Assembly: GCF_051131155.1 (NCBI RefSeq)
Contig: NZ_CP159508.1
Coordinates: 1,612,001-1,676,000, forward strand
Length of the DNA stretch: 64,000 nt
Direction: 5' to 3'
Origin: Pseudanabaena minima
GTDB taxonomy: Bacteria; Cyanobacteriota; Cyanobacteriia; Pseudanabaenales; Pseudanabaenaceae
The translations under genes and the position numbers were made by a program. Shown here piece by piece: positions 51,701-58,658 of this stretch. The notes below the pieces were generated by a model. That model was not told the origin of the DNA, made no database searches, and saw only the letters and a list, made by a program, of their open reading frames with translations. Positions within the stretch are counted from its first letter, which is position 1. Every line of letters begins with the position of its first letter.

Positions 51701-52090
51701 AGCGGTAAACTATTGTATGCTGGAGGTCGATTTGTTCAGCAATATTCCCGCGATAAAGCTAGCGCGGGTATCCAACAAGCCGTTGAAGGTGCAACTAGCT
51801 TAGAAGACTTCAAAACAAAAAATGTAGACACAGATAAATCACAGCAGAAAAAAGAGAAAGAATATTTAAATCATGCTAGATTCATCTTTACAATGGTAGG
51901 ACAATTACCTGATGTTGCATCAATGGCTAATACTGTCGCAAAAGAGGACAGGGCAAAAATGGTTCAGAAGTATCGACGGACGGAAGCCTATATCAAAGCA
52001 ACTGGAGTGGATGTCGGAATTTTATATTCCAAAAATGGCAACCCTCAAGAACAGATGAAATTGATAGTAAATGCTATCAAAGAGAGATAA
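48710..52090 (+). CDS. eCIS-associated DUF4157 protein with a toxin-like C-terminus
   Basis: An 1126-residue protein. Residues 1-170 are charged and disordered-looking. The DUF4157 (eCIS core) domain spans ~173-262: SLDANLQQSMGQAMGADFSSVKVHTD...QAKAFTTGQDVFFRQGAYEP...LIAHELTHVVQQ, with the zinc-type HELTH at 247-251. Then a (PTTTTT)7 spacer (~293-337), an SH3-like middle part, and a C-terminal half with two hydrophobic Gly/Ala-rich regions (GIGIAINAASAIISFGTAYV; TGVGAVIGGAIKGALASGKLL). DUF4157 proteins are cargo or accessory proteins of extracellular contractile injection systems. No sheath, tube or baseplate genes are in the window. The C-terminal pore-like role is inference. Confidence 0.8.
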   Translation: MGNMHTLIGKSSDSQNSSNAPIKSLFQPHPFAPQVQTESATPLAERLEFQSEEKRNLNSDYNLADILMASGSPSEPPKIQPKLKLGEVGDEYEQEDDRVASQVVSQINKPIQKKLQRVSEAEAIQRKQEFAAQQKASKPFIKPFNIKSQDQTVQRQEEIGGGKASADLESSIQGARGGGQSLDANLQQSMGQAMGADFSSVKVHTDSQSDQLNKSIQAKAFTTGQDVFFRQGAYEPSSRGGQELIAHELTHVVQQNGGAVQRKQLEIESLSEDTDIALSSSDNLVQRHGNLPTPTTTTTPTTTTTPTTTTTPTTTTTPTTTTTPTTTTTPTTTTTPTTNSPFYVVINKSQMYEKTTSNKFFGGTEESLKGKGVASVGDILQTVDDTEETYAKKKLYPSVINLNIGGSPAAVEQEKVRPLSEKPKVTPETNQNMITTADTKLYFDHEKGRGANIGLGKEYKPIRRNTKVLVDKGMIGVNSSGQDTYYRVQHEGKYLYQEMSSLGETAGLAPGKSAATADINDASGYMPGYIRTNGNIFRKVGNKFVKADSVESGTLVMVNFMAYTEKDGLNHVAIKVINDDGNYGEPLYIQEYKVTISAQQTKVENPEEDTESTLDAILEGGSGVLEGGKAPMEEVSDGLDAGILQENQDGRMQGIESQKGGTIERDKNRMDAIAGSADILLGIFGFVQSLKKLYSEGDGWEKFFATLEGLSSLATAGSGVTKAVDSIYKAKGSPSEDNTGWDLAGKVGGAIADGLNSVKDAAMAIIGLVRMDKKSTQKAGTASKLGVQMLGAVQSGLKCAKGFFDAFDRGGVPTSLFNAIPGIGIAINAASAIISFGTAYVASKQEGTMQESEQGMHQQLYDVIQWSLRVDEQGNPQVSTAGLFNPDEWMVDDKRGVFGFRNVYKRVNPYVLKQLEGFDGTSIIIKLSGTTRVKLGKQEVEAIKEYELASKLREINQKRKVKNNISGSAALVSMAGDIATVTGVGAVIGGAIKGALASGKLLYAGGRFVQQYSRDKASAGIQQAVEGATSLEDFKTKNVDTDKSQQKKEKEYLNHARFIFTMVGQLPDVASMANTVAKEDRAKMVQKYRRTEAYIKATGVDVGILYSKNGNPQEQMKLIVNAIKER
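49588..49720 (+). repeat. In-frame 18-bp tandem repeat encoding PTTTTT
   Basis: Seven near-identical units of CCGACCACAACTACAACA within the DUF4157 gene. The first two start CCA, the rest CCG. Length changes would keep the frame and alter spacer length only. Confidence 0.9.
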
Positions 52091-52120
52091 GTTTTACAAA
52101 TTAAAAGGATGATAAACTTT

Positions 52121-52636
52121 ATGGTTTCTGAAGAGACAAATGCCAAGACTTATATGGAATTGGCGCGATTAGAAGAATGCTTGGCTGAGATGGATTTTCG
52201 CACCCAGTTAATCGAAAGATCGGCGGAGTATGAAATCAATGTTTTGCTCGCATCTATTGAGCCAGATTACAAAAACAGAGAAAGAATGGTGAATTTTACT
52301 TTCGTTCCTGTGGGCGACGACCAGTTAGATTACATCAGTTTGTTGCAGTTTTATACTAACTATCCCTTTGAGTTAGATAACGCTTACAAAGATGAGCTAA
52401 TTAAGTTGTTGTGTTTTCTCAATACTAAAATGCCGATGGGTTGTCTCAGTATCAATAAAGACAATCAAGTATTTTTTAAATATATTTACGCAATCAAAAA
52501 ACATGAATTTCTAGAGAAAGACAGCACCCAAGAATTAGTAGCCCTGTTCCAATATGCAATGAGCATCTTCGCCCAGCCTATTGAAGAAGTTGCTATAGGT
52601 ACAATGACCTGCGCTAAAGCACTTGAGGATTTATAA
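52121..52636 (+). CDS. YbjN-like small partner protein
   Basis: A ~171-residue acidic protein. The arrangement ELARLEECLAEMDF...VNFTFVPVGDD...SLLQFYTNYPFELDN...LNTKMPMGCLSINKDNQVFFKYIYAI resembles the YbjN/type III chaperone-like alpha-beta fold. It starts ~30 bp after the DUF4157 gene, so it is probably co-transcribed and may be its chaperone or immunity protein (inference). ATG 52121 is preferred because AAAGGA at 52103 is too close to the ATG at 52109. Confidence 0.65.
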   Translation: MVSEETNAKTYMELARLEECLAEMDFRTQLIERSAEYEINVLLASIEPDYKNRERMVNFTFVPVGDDQLDYISLLQFYTNYPFELDNAYKDELIKLLCFLNTKMPMGCLSINKDNQVFFKYIYAIKKHEFLEKDSTQELVALFQYAMSIFAQPIEEVAIGTMTCAKALEDL

Positions 52637-52644
52637 AAAATTGC

Positions 52645-52684
52645 AAAAGAGTAGTGGCAATTCATAAATTGCCACTACTCTTTT
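52645..52684 (+). terminator. Terminator of the DUF4157 operon
   Basis: AAAAGAGTAGTGGCAATT-CATA-complement, 18-base perfect arms, ending in TTTTC. Confidence 0.8.
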
Positions 52685-52893
52685 CTTGATTGCCTGACCG
52701 CAAACTGTGAAAAAACAAACTCAGTTGGCATTGTCCAAAATTATGAGTTTATCTGTTCCCTTATCCATTTTCTAACCTCCCTCATCAATTTATTATCATT
52801 ATTAGCCGACTATTGCAAAAACTGATTAAAAACCTCGCTAGAAACCATCATGAAAGCAAGGCTGAACTCATTCTCTAAGTATTCTTTAAATTG

Positions 52894-53010
52894 TCATTTA
52901 TAAATATAAATATTGGAAGCACTATATTTACATCTTTCGGGTATACCTAGATCCCGATAAATTGCAAATCTACGATCGCTAGGACTAGTAATATTCACTT
53001 CAACGACCAA
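52894..53010 (-). pseudogene. Fragment of a Uma2-family nuclease gene
   Basis: In the 530-bp gap before puuE, the minus strand reads LVVEVNITSPSDRRFAIYRD then LGIPE before stopping at 52894. LVVEV..SPSDR...Y..LGIPE is the core of Uma2 (DUF820) proteins, which are very numerous in cyanobacteria. Both ends are missing. The rest of the gap is AT-rich with nothing recognisable. Confidence 0.45.
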
Positions 53011-53166
53011 TTTGTAGCATCTTTCTATTGCTGAATATTAGCTGACACAGATTTCCGTGTATCCTAGGACTACCTAGATGCGTGAAGCGTTTTAGAGCAT
53101 TTGTCAGCCAATCAGGCTAACAGCTAACAGCCAAAATTCATCCAATCCACTTATATGTAACCTCCT

Positions 53167-54069
53167 ATGACATACCCAAGAGACATGATTGGCTACGGGC
53201 GATTTGTTCCCGATGCGAAATGGAAAGATAATGCCCGTGTTGCTGTCCAGTTTGTGATTAATTATGAAGAAGGCGGCGAAACTTCTATCCTGCATGGAGA
53301 CACTGCCTCAGAAACTTTTCTGTCAGAAATTGTAGGTGCAGTTCCCTTTAATGGATTGCGCCATATGAATATGGAATCTTGCTATGAATATGGAAGCCGC
53401 GCAGGATTTTGGCGCTTGTATCGCATGTTCTGCGATCGCAATATTCCTGTAACTATTTACGGTATTGCGATGGCTCTCGCTCGTAATCCTGAAGCCGTCG
53501 CCGCCATGCTGGAGGCCGATTGGGAAATTGCGAGTCATGGCTATCGTTGGATTGATTACAAATATTTTTCGCCTGAACAAGAGCGCGAACATTTGCAAAA
53601 GGCGATCGCTATTCATACACAAGTGACAGGAGAACGTCCCCTCGGTTGGTATACGGGGCGCACTAGTGAGCATACACGCCGTTTAGTTGTGGAAGAAGGT
53701 GGATTTCTCTATGATTCCGACAGCTATGCCGATGACCTGCCCTATTGGAATTATGAATATGGCAAGCCGCACCTAGTTATTCCCTATACCCTCGACAATA
53801 ACGATATGCGCTTTGCTACACCCCAAGGCTTTAATTCAGGCGATCAGTTTTTTGCTTATTTGCGTGATGCCTTTGATGTTCTCTACGCTGAAGGCGACAC
53901 TTCTCCAAAAATGATGAGCATCGGTTTACATTGTCGCCTAGTCGGTCGCCCAGGGAGAGCGGCGGCTTTGGCGAGATTTTTGGATTATATCCAGAGTCAC
54001 GATCGCGTTTGGATTTGTCGCCGTATTGACATTGCTCGTCATTGGCACAAGCATCATAAACCAGCCTAA
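53167..54069 (+). CDS. puuE: Allantoinase of the polysaccharide-deacetylase type
   Basis: A 300-residue NodB-fold protein that opens the allantoin ring to allantoate without a classical amidohydrolase metal site. Typical PuuE features: YPRDMIGYGRFVPDAKW at the N-terminus, VQFVINYEEGGE, YGSRAGFWRLYRMF, EADWEIASHGYRWIDYK and RPLGWYTGRTSEHTRRL, and the late SIGLHCRLVGRPGRAAAL. It acts after UraD. The gene is 5 kb from hpxO-uraD, separated by unrelated genes, and starts with ATG at 53167 after the likely SD CCTCCT-type leader (weak). Confidence 0.9.
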   Translation: MTYPRDMIGYGRFVPDAKWKDNARVAVQFVINYEEGGETSILHGDTASETFLSEIVGAVPFNGLRHMNMESCYEYGSRAGFWRLYRMFCDRNIPVTIYGIAMALARNPEAVAAMLEADWEIASHGYRWIDYKYFSPEQEREHLQKAIAIHTQVTGERPLGWYTGRTSEHTRRLVVEEGGFLYDSDSYADDLPYWNYEYGKPHLVIPYTLDNNDMRFATPQGFNSGDQFFAYLRDAFDVLYAEGDTSPKMMSIGLHCRLVGRPGRAAALARFLDYIQSHDRVWICRRIDIARHWHKHHKPA

Positions 54070-54071
54070 GA

Positions 54072-54096
54072 ATCGGCGGCGCAAAACGCTGCCGAT
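54072..54096 (+). repeat. Small hairpin between puuE and the amidohydrolase
   Basis: ATCGGCGGCGC-AAA-ACGCTGCCGAT, imperfect. In a 53-bp gap that does not look like a full transcription stop. Confidence 0.4.
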
Positions 54097-54122
54097 GACA
54101 AAACCCTATCTCAAATAAAAAA

Positions 54123-55193
54123 ATGAAAGTTGATGTATATAAGCTTCCTCAAAATAGTCCTGATGATCTCACGGCTCTAGAGGCGGCGATCGCTTCAGGC
54201 AAGATTAATCCTCAGCAAATTGTGGCGATTATGGGGAAGACCGAAGGCAATGGCTGTGTTAATGATTTTACACGCGGTTTTGCGGTGCAAACATTAAAGA
54301 ACTACCTCGCGAATTTTGTAGGACAGGACAAATCGGCAGCAATTGTTTATGTCATGTCTGGGGGAACTGAGGGAGCCTTAAGCCCCCATTTAACAATTTT
54401 TACAAGTCAACCTTCGCAGCCAGACATACCGACTCGTATGGCTTTAGCCTTGGGAGTGATTCATACCCGTGATTTTACCCCTGCGGAAATTGGCTCGTTA
54501 ATCATGGTCAAAGAAGTTGCCCTAGCGGTAAATCAAGCGATCGCTGCCGCAGGAATTGCCAAAGATGATGTGCATTTTATCCAGATTAAATGCCCACTTG
54601 TCACCAGTCGCGATCGTTTGCTAGATGAAGATCATGATGCGAAATCAGTCAGTAAATCGATAACTAGCTATCAGTCAATGGGTTACTCGCGTGGAGCCTC
54701 AGCACTGGGCGTAGCGGTTGCCCTAGGTGAAGTTCAACTAGAAGATCTCACAGAAGCAGATATTTGCCAAAATTATGCTTTATATTCCACGGTTGCATCC
54801 ACATCCGCGGGGGTAGAGTTACGCAACTGTGAGATTTTGGTATTAGGGAATGCACCAACATCCACTAGTAATTTTGTGATTGGTCATAGTGTGATGCAAC
54901 ATGCTCTAGATGCTGAAGCAGTGATCAAGGCGATTGCATCCACAGGGCAAACCAGCGATCGGGTTGTAAATATATTTGCCAAAGCTGAAGCTGACCCATC
55001 GGGAGAGCTTTTGGGCAGAAGACACACGATGATGGATGACTCCGATATCAACCATACGCGCATGGCAAGGGCTGTGGTTGGTGCAGTAGTGGCTTCTATC
55101 GTGCAAGATCCGATGGTTTATGTCTCAGGCGGTGCTGAACATCAAGGACCTTCAGGTGGGGGGCCAGTTGCCGCGATCGCTCGCATAGATTAA
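54123..55193 (+). CDS. Cyanuric acid / barbiturate-type ring-opening amidohydrolase (AtzD/TrzD family)
   Basis: A 356-residue member of a rare family built from three related domains with Ser-Lys dyads. Domain A has GKTEGNGCVNDFTRGFA and VMSGGTEG. Domain B has FIQIKCPLVT and MGYSRGASALGVAVALGE. Domain C has MMDDSDINHTRMARAVVGAV and YVSGGAEHQGPSGGGPVAAI. All three serine loops (SGGTEG, SRGAS, SGGAEHQ) are intact. Known members open cyanuric acid or barbiturate. Its position next to puuE and uraH suggests a related cyclic ureide or pyrimidine substrate in vivo (inference). Stop lies inside a bidirectional terminator. Confidence 0.88.
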   Translation: MKVDVYKLPQNSPDDLTALEAAIASGKINPQQIVAIMGKTEGNGCVNDFTRGFAVQTLKNYLANFVGQDKSAAIVYVMSGGTEGALSPHLTIFTSQPSQPDIPTRMALALGVIHTRDFTPAEIGSLIMVKEVALAVNQAIAAAGIAKDDVHFIQIKCPLVTSRDRLLDEDHDAKSVSKSITSYQSMGYSRGASALGVAVALGEVQLEDLTEADICQNYALYSTVASTSAGVELRNCEILVLGNAPTSTSNFVIGHSVMQHALDAEAVIKAIASTGQTSDRVVNIFAKAEADPSGELLGRRHTMMDDSDINHTRMARAVVGAVVASIVQDPMVYVSGGAEHQGPSGGGPVAAIARID

Positions 55194-55236
55194 AAAAAGG
55201 GGGGGCACTTTATGCCCCCCTTTTTTTAATCTATGC
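55183..55236. terminator. Bidirectional terminator containing both stop codons
   Basis: A 25-base-arm palindrome (GCATAGATTAAAAAAAGGGG...) joins the ends of two convergent genes. The stop of the amidohydrolase (55191-55193) is in the left arm and the stop of the minus-strand gene (55231-55233) in the right, so the gene ends mirror each other. Confidence 0.8.
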
Positions 55237-55623
55237 ATTTTTATAAGCAGCCCAACCACCAAGATGAGAGATATCTTTCCAATTAAACTTCTCAATTAGT
55301 TCTTGAGGATAGAGAAAAGCAGTTAAAACTTCTCCATCTTCTAAATAAACATCCGCAGGGTACATATTTGGAGGTTCATTACTAGCAAGATAGTCAAATT
55401 CATCAGCTTGCATCTCATAAACTTCTCCTGGGATCGAAATTCCACCTGTTTCCACTTCATAAATCGCAGGATGCCAGCCATCGCCAGCAGCATGAAGTCG
55501 ATAGCGAGTTTGGGTGCGTGCAGGACGGATAAACTTTGCACCTTGCAAGTTCCCATGATCTGGCTGTCCACGTAGAGCCGAACCACAAATGAATACTCGT
55601 CTTGTCCCGTTGGATGCTGTCAT
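55231..55623 (-). CDS. Allophanate-hydrolase-related, gamma-glutamylcyclotransferase-fold protein
   Basis: A 130-residue protein resembling the stand-alone C-terminal domain of allophanate hydrolase (AtzF), which has a gamma-glutamylcyclotransferase fold: RVFICGSALRGQPDHGNLQGAKF, TRYRLHAAGDGWHPAIYEV, GGISIPGEVYEM and SHLGGWAAYK. Similar small genes accompany urate and allantoin genes in other bacteria. The function is unknown; possible hydrolysis or transfer on a ureido compound. It is divergent from uraH and convergent with the AtzD-like gene. Confidence 0.75.
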   Translation of the reverse strand: MTASNGTRRVFICGSALRGQPDHGNLQGAKFIRPARTQTRYRLHAAGDGWHPAIYEVETGGISIPGEVYEMQADEFDYLASNEPPNMYPADVYLEDGEVLTAFLYPQELIEKFNWKDISHLGGWAAYKNA

Positions 55624-55657
55624 ATATAAGGCTTGTGAATTTATAGATTAGTTTCGT

Positions 55658-55748
55658 ATATTGCAATCCTAAATTGTTTGAAAGAGTTCGCCCTTCGGGC
55701 GAACTCTTTCAAACAATTTAATCTCACAAATGAAATAGGATCGCTATA
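55658..55748. repeat. R3 inverted-repeat element, copy 2
   Basis: About 91 bp, ends TATATTGCAATCCTA and TAGGATCGCTATA, inner hairpin GAAAGAGTTCGCC-CTTCG-GGCGAACTCTTTC. Sits 10 bp upstream of the uraH operator-like site. Confidence 0.75.
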
Positions 55749-55758
55749 CAAGCTTAAT

Positions 55759-55771
55759 GTATACAGTATGC
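55759..55771. promoter_or_regulatory. Operator-like site GTATACAGTATGC
   Basis: Matches GTATAC-W-GTATNC, as at 46295 and within 56307-56350. It is 70 bp upstream of uraH. A GTATAAT-like -10 is not obvious. Confidence 0.5.
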
Positions 55772-55786
55772 AGTTGTGAAGTAAAA

Positions 55787-55825
55787 TATTTTAATAGGCA
55801 GCGCAAAGCGCTGCCTATTAAAATA
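55787..55825 (+). promoter_or_regulatory. Hairpin in the uraH leader
   Basis: TATTTTAATAGGCAGCGC-AAA-complement, 18-base perfect arms, between the operator-like site and the uraH ATG. In the transcript it would form a stable stem ending 15 bases before the start, so it could be an attenuator or only an inserted hairpin. Confidence 0.5.
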
Positions 55826-55840
55826 CGGGTTTGTGAAATT

Positions 55841-56200
55841 ATGTCTGGAAAACTCTCAACTCACGTCCTTGATACAGTGCATGGATGTCCCGCGAGAAAT
55901 ATGCAACTTGAATTATGGGCGATCGCTAGCATTGGTCAAAAACAATTAGTCAAAACTTTATATACCAATAATGATGGTAGAACAGATGAACTTTTGTTAA
56001 ATGAAAGTGAGATTAAAGTCGGCATATACGAAATTTGTTTTTACGTTGGCGACTATTTTAAGGGCTATGCTTTATCTCTACCTCAGCCTAGTTTTTTGAC
56101 AGTTGTTCCTGTGCGCTTTGGTATTGCAGATGCAAGCAATCGCTACCATGTCCCTCTGCTAGTTTCACCTTGGGCTTACAGCACTTATCGCGGTAGTTAG
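55841..56200 (+). CDS. uraH: 5-hydroxyisourate hydrolase (transthyretin-like)
   Basis: A 119-residue HIUase that hydrolyses 5-hydroxyisourate to OHCU, between HpxO and UraD in the pathway. The N-terminal signature LSTHVLDTVHGCPA and the C-terminal family tag YHVPLLVSPWAYSTYRGS (with the diagnostic YRGS ending) are intact. ATG 55841 fits the family start; the longer upstream frame runs through the leader hairpin. It is separated from hpxO-uraD by 8 kb but shares an operator-like motif with hpxO. Confidence 0.95.
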   Translation: MSGKLSTHVLDTVHGCPARNMQLELWAIASIGQKQLVKTLYTNNDGRTDELLLNESEIKVGIYEICFYVGDYFKGYALSLPQPSFLTVVPVRFGIADASNRYHVPLLVSPWAYSTYRGS

Positions 56201-56306
56201 TCCTTGTGTAGAGTGGCAAAGCCACCTCCACAAAAATTTGGCTTTGTTAACGGGCAAATTCTTTGTAATCTGCAATACAGAAAGCGATCGCAAATCTAAA
56301 GTTTAA

Positions 56307-56350
56307 TCGCAGTAATTTGGATACTGTATACAGTATCCAAATTACTGCGA
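56307..56350. promoter_or_regulatory. 44-bp perfect palindrome with operator-like centre upstream of the porin
   Basis: TCGCAGTAATTTGGATACTG and its exact complement meet at GTA|TAC. The centre contains GTATACAGTATCC, the same pattern as the uraH and hpxO sites. It lies 38 bp before the porin ATG. It might instead be one of the many structural palindromes here. Confidence 0.5.
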
Positions 56351-56388
56351 GTTTTCGTTCGTCGCTCATGTAATTGGTTTGAGGAGTT

Positions 56389-58272
56389 ATGTCAAAGGCT
56401 TTCAACAGTTCGCTTTCCTGTCTGGCGATGTTTGTCGCTCTATCTAGTTTGTACGATGCCCCTGCAAAGGCTGCGCCTCAAGCTTCAGATGATTTATCTA
56501 AAGATTTATCAACTAATGTATCGACAGTAAATTTATCAAAAAATACCTCTCCAGAGGCTAACACATCGATTAGCAATTTAATCGATCGCCAAGAGAATGC
56601 TGTCACTCTCCAACCCAGTTTGTCCACAAGTTCACCAGTTAGTAATTTAGAAGTGGATAAACTGGCAGAAACTACAGATGTTTCGCAAGTAACTTCTGTT
56701 TCCCAGCTATCTGATGTACGTCCAACTGATTGGGCTTTTACTGCTCTTCAGTCTTTAGTAGAGCGTTATGGCTGTATTGCAGGTTATCCAGACAGCACTT
56801 TTCGAGGTGGTAAAGCTTTAGCAAGATACGAGTTTGCGGCTGGACTAAATGCTTGTTTGGATAAGATCAATGAAATCATTTCCGCAGGACTAGCTGATAA
56901 AGTATCTAAGGAAGATCTTGCCACTTTACAGAAACTTCAAGAAGAATTTGCGGCGGAATTGGCGACCCTACGTGGCCGCGTAGATGCACTTGATGCCAAG
57001 ACTGCCAAACTCGAAGCACAGCAGTTCTCAACAACAACTAAGCTCAGTGGTCTTGCCTTCTTTAACCTTACTGGAGCTACGGCATCTGCACCTGTGAGAG
57101 CTGAGCGCAGTCTAACTGCACCTGCTAGTGCTTTTGCCGCACCTACTCGTGTTGGTGGTGTACCAACTACAGTTAATAGAAGTAATCCTAACCTTACATT
57201 TGGTTACTATCTGTTCTTAAACCTGACAACATCTTTCACAGGTAAAGATGCTTTGGTTACCCAACTGGTAACTGGTAATGGTAACTCCCCAGCCAATAAC
57301 TTTGTATCTGCTGGCTATACCAACTCTTGGGGAACTCCATTTCTTGATCAGACAGGTGTACCGAGTGCCAATGTATTTAATATTCGTGAGTTGTTCTATA
57401 GTTTCCCTGTCTCTAGTAACGTTAATGTTGCGATCGGTCCTCGTTTGAATTTCTATCGCTATTTTGATGGCAATCGTTTTACTAGTTTCTTAACAGGTGC
57501 AACCAGTTTTAACTCGAATGGAAGCACTTTATCGAATGCCGTTGATCGCGGATCAGGCGCTGTTGTAACTTGGACGCTTAATCCGCAGTTTAGATTTACA
57601 GCAGGCTATCTTGGTGAAAACACAGAGTTTCTTAGTGCTCCTAACAATACCTCCAGCGATCCGCAAAAAGGACTATTTGGTGGAACCAATACTCTAAGTG
57701 CCGAGTTAGTCTATTCACCAAGTCGCGATGCTAACATTCGGTTCTTGTATACCCGATCCAATATTCAAGCTAATGGCGGTCGCATCAGTGGCGCAATTGC
57801 TGAACCTCTGCCATACGGTTTTGCGGATGATGGTCAGGGTGGCGCAATTAACAATGCTACTGCCGATACGTTTATCTTGAACTTTGATTGGTTGATTACT
57901 AAAGGATTTGGGGTGTTTGGTCGCTACTCATATGGCAGTACCAATATTTCGCCAATCAATCCTGCGGTACAAGGCGGTAGCGTTAACGTTAATGCATTTC
58001 AATTTGGCTTAGCATTCCCCGATCTATTTAAGGAAAGTGCCTTGGCAGTGCTTTCTTTTGTTGTGCCTCATAGCTACAGCAGTGGACGTAATTTCTTGCT
58101 CTCTGGTGGTGGAGATGGAGCTACTCAATACGATTTAGAGCTTTCTTACTATTACCCAATCAGCAAAAATATTGCGATCGTTCCTGCGTTCTACGCAATT
58201 TTCAATCCCAATAGCTTCTCGACTAACCCAACTGTATTTGTAGGTAATCTACGAACTCAGTTTAGTTTCTAA
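56389..58272 (+). CDS. SLH-domain outer-membrane porin
   Basis: A 627-residue cyanobacterial porin. Signal peptide (about 1-29, ending AKAAP). A long Ser/Thr/Asp-rich segment precedes an SLH domain (about 103-165: DVRPTDWAFTALQSLVERYGCIAGYPDSTFRGGKALARYEFAAGL, given in parts) that binds peptidoglycan or pyruvylated polymer. A coiled coil (about 175-215: LATLQKLQEEFAAELATLRGRVDALDAKTAKLEAQ, given in parts) leads to a beta-barrel ending in F (RTQFSF). It is of the iron-uptake-porin/OprB type. Context next to urate genes with a matching operator suggests uptake of a purine or other small solute, but this is inference. Confidence 0.85.
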   Translation: MSKAFNSSLSCLAMFVALSSLYDAPAKAAPQASDDLSKDLSTNVSTVNLSKNTSPEANTSISNLIDRQENAVTLQPSLSTSSPVSNLEVDKLAETTDVSQVTSVSQLSDVRPTDWAFTALQSLVERYGCIAGYPDSTFRGGKALARYEFAAGLNACLDKINEIISAGLADKVSKEDLATLQKLQEEFAAELATLRGRVDALDAKTAKLEAQQFSTTTKLSGLAFFNLTGATASAPVRAERSLTAPASAFAAPTRVGGVPTTVNRSNPNLTFGYYLFLNLTTSFTGKDALVTQLVTGNGNSPANNFVSAGYTNSWGTPFLDQTGVPSANVFNIRELFYSFPVSSNVNVAIGPRLNFYRYFDGNRFTSFLTGATSFNSNGSTLSNAVDRGSGAVVTWTLNPQFRFTAGYLGENTEFLSAPNNTSSDPQKGLFGGTNTLSAELVYSPSRDANIRFLYTRSNIQANGGRISGAIAEPLPYGFADDGQGGAINNATADTFILNFDWLITKGFGVFGRYSYGSTNISPINPAVQGGSVNVNAFQFGLAFPDLFKESALAVLSFVVPHSYSSGRNFLLSGGGDGATQYDLELSYYYPISKNIAIVPAFYAIFNPNSFSTNPTVFVGNLRTQFSF

Positions 58273-58328
58273 GTATCGAAGATTTTAGAATTAGCGGCGC
58301 TATGCACCACTGATTCTAAATAAGACCT

Positions 58329-58367
58329 AAATAAGAGAGGTGGTGCTAAGCACTGTCTCTCTTATTT
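58329..58367 (+). terminator. Porin terminator
   Basis: AAATAAGAGAGgTGGTGC-TAA-GCACTGTCTCTCTTATTT followed by TTTT. A weaker imperfect stem precedes it at about 58290. The 533-bp gap 58273-58805 is all hairpins and repeats. Confidence 0.65.
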
Positions 58368-58396
58368 TTTGTGTTTCAGGATGCTGGAGCAAATAT

Positions 58397-58445
58397 ACCC
58401 AAATAAGTGAAGGTGACGCTTCGCGTCACCTTCACTTATTTGGGT
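58397..58445. repeat. Long palindrome
   Basis: ACCCAAATAAGTGAAGGTGA...GTCACC... perfect 23-base arms with centre GACGCTTCGCGTC. Second hairpin after the porin. Confidence 0.65.
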
Positions 58446-58502
58446 TTAAAGGAAAAGGACGACTAAATTTTACTTAGATCTATCGCCTTAGGGATACCAT
58501 GT

Positions 58503-58604
58503 AAGTAGCTAGACATAAGTAAACTAAAAACCGAGAAGTTTGTTCCGCCCGCTACGCGGGCGGAACAAACTTTGGTTTTGGGTTTTAATTAAGTTGAGCT
58601 ACTT
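58503..58604. repeat. R7 inverted-repeat element, copy 1
   Basis: 102 bp, ends AAGTAGCT and AGCTACTT. Interior hairpin GTTTGTTCCGCCCG-CTACG-CGGGCGGAACAAAC flanked by AAAAACC and GGTTTTG. Confidence 0.75.
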
Positions 58605-58658
58605 ATTAGAAGTAAGAATGTGTGGTGCAAAGTGTCGCATATCCTTAATTAATTTGAT

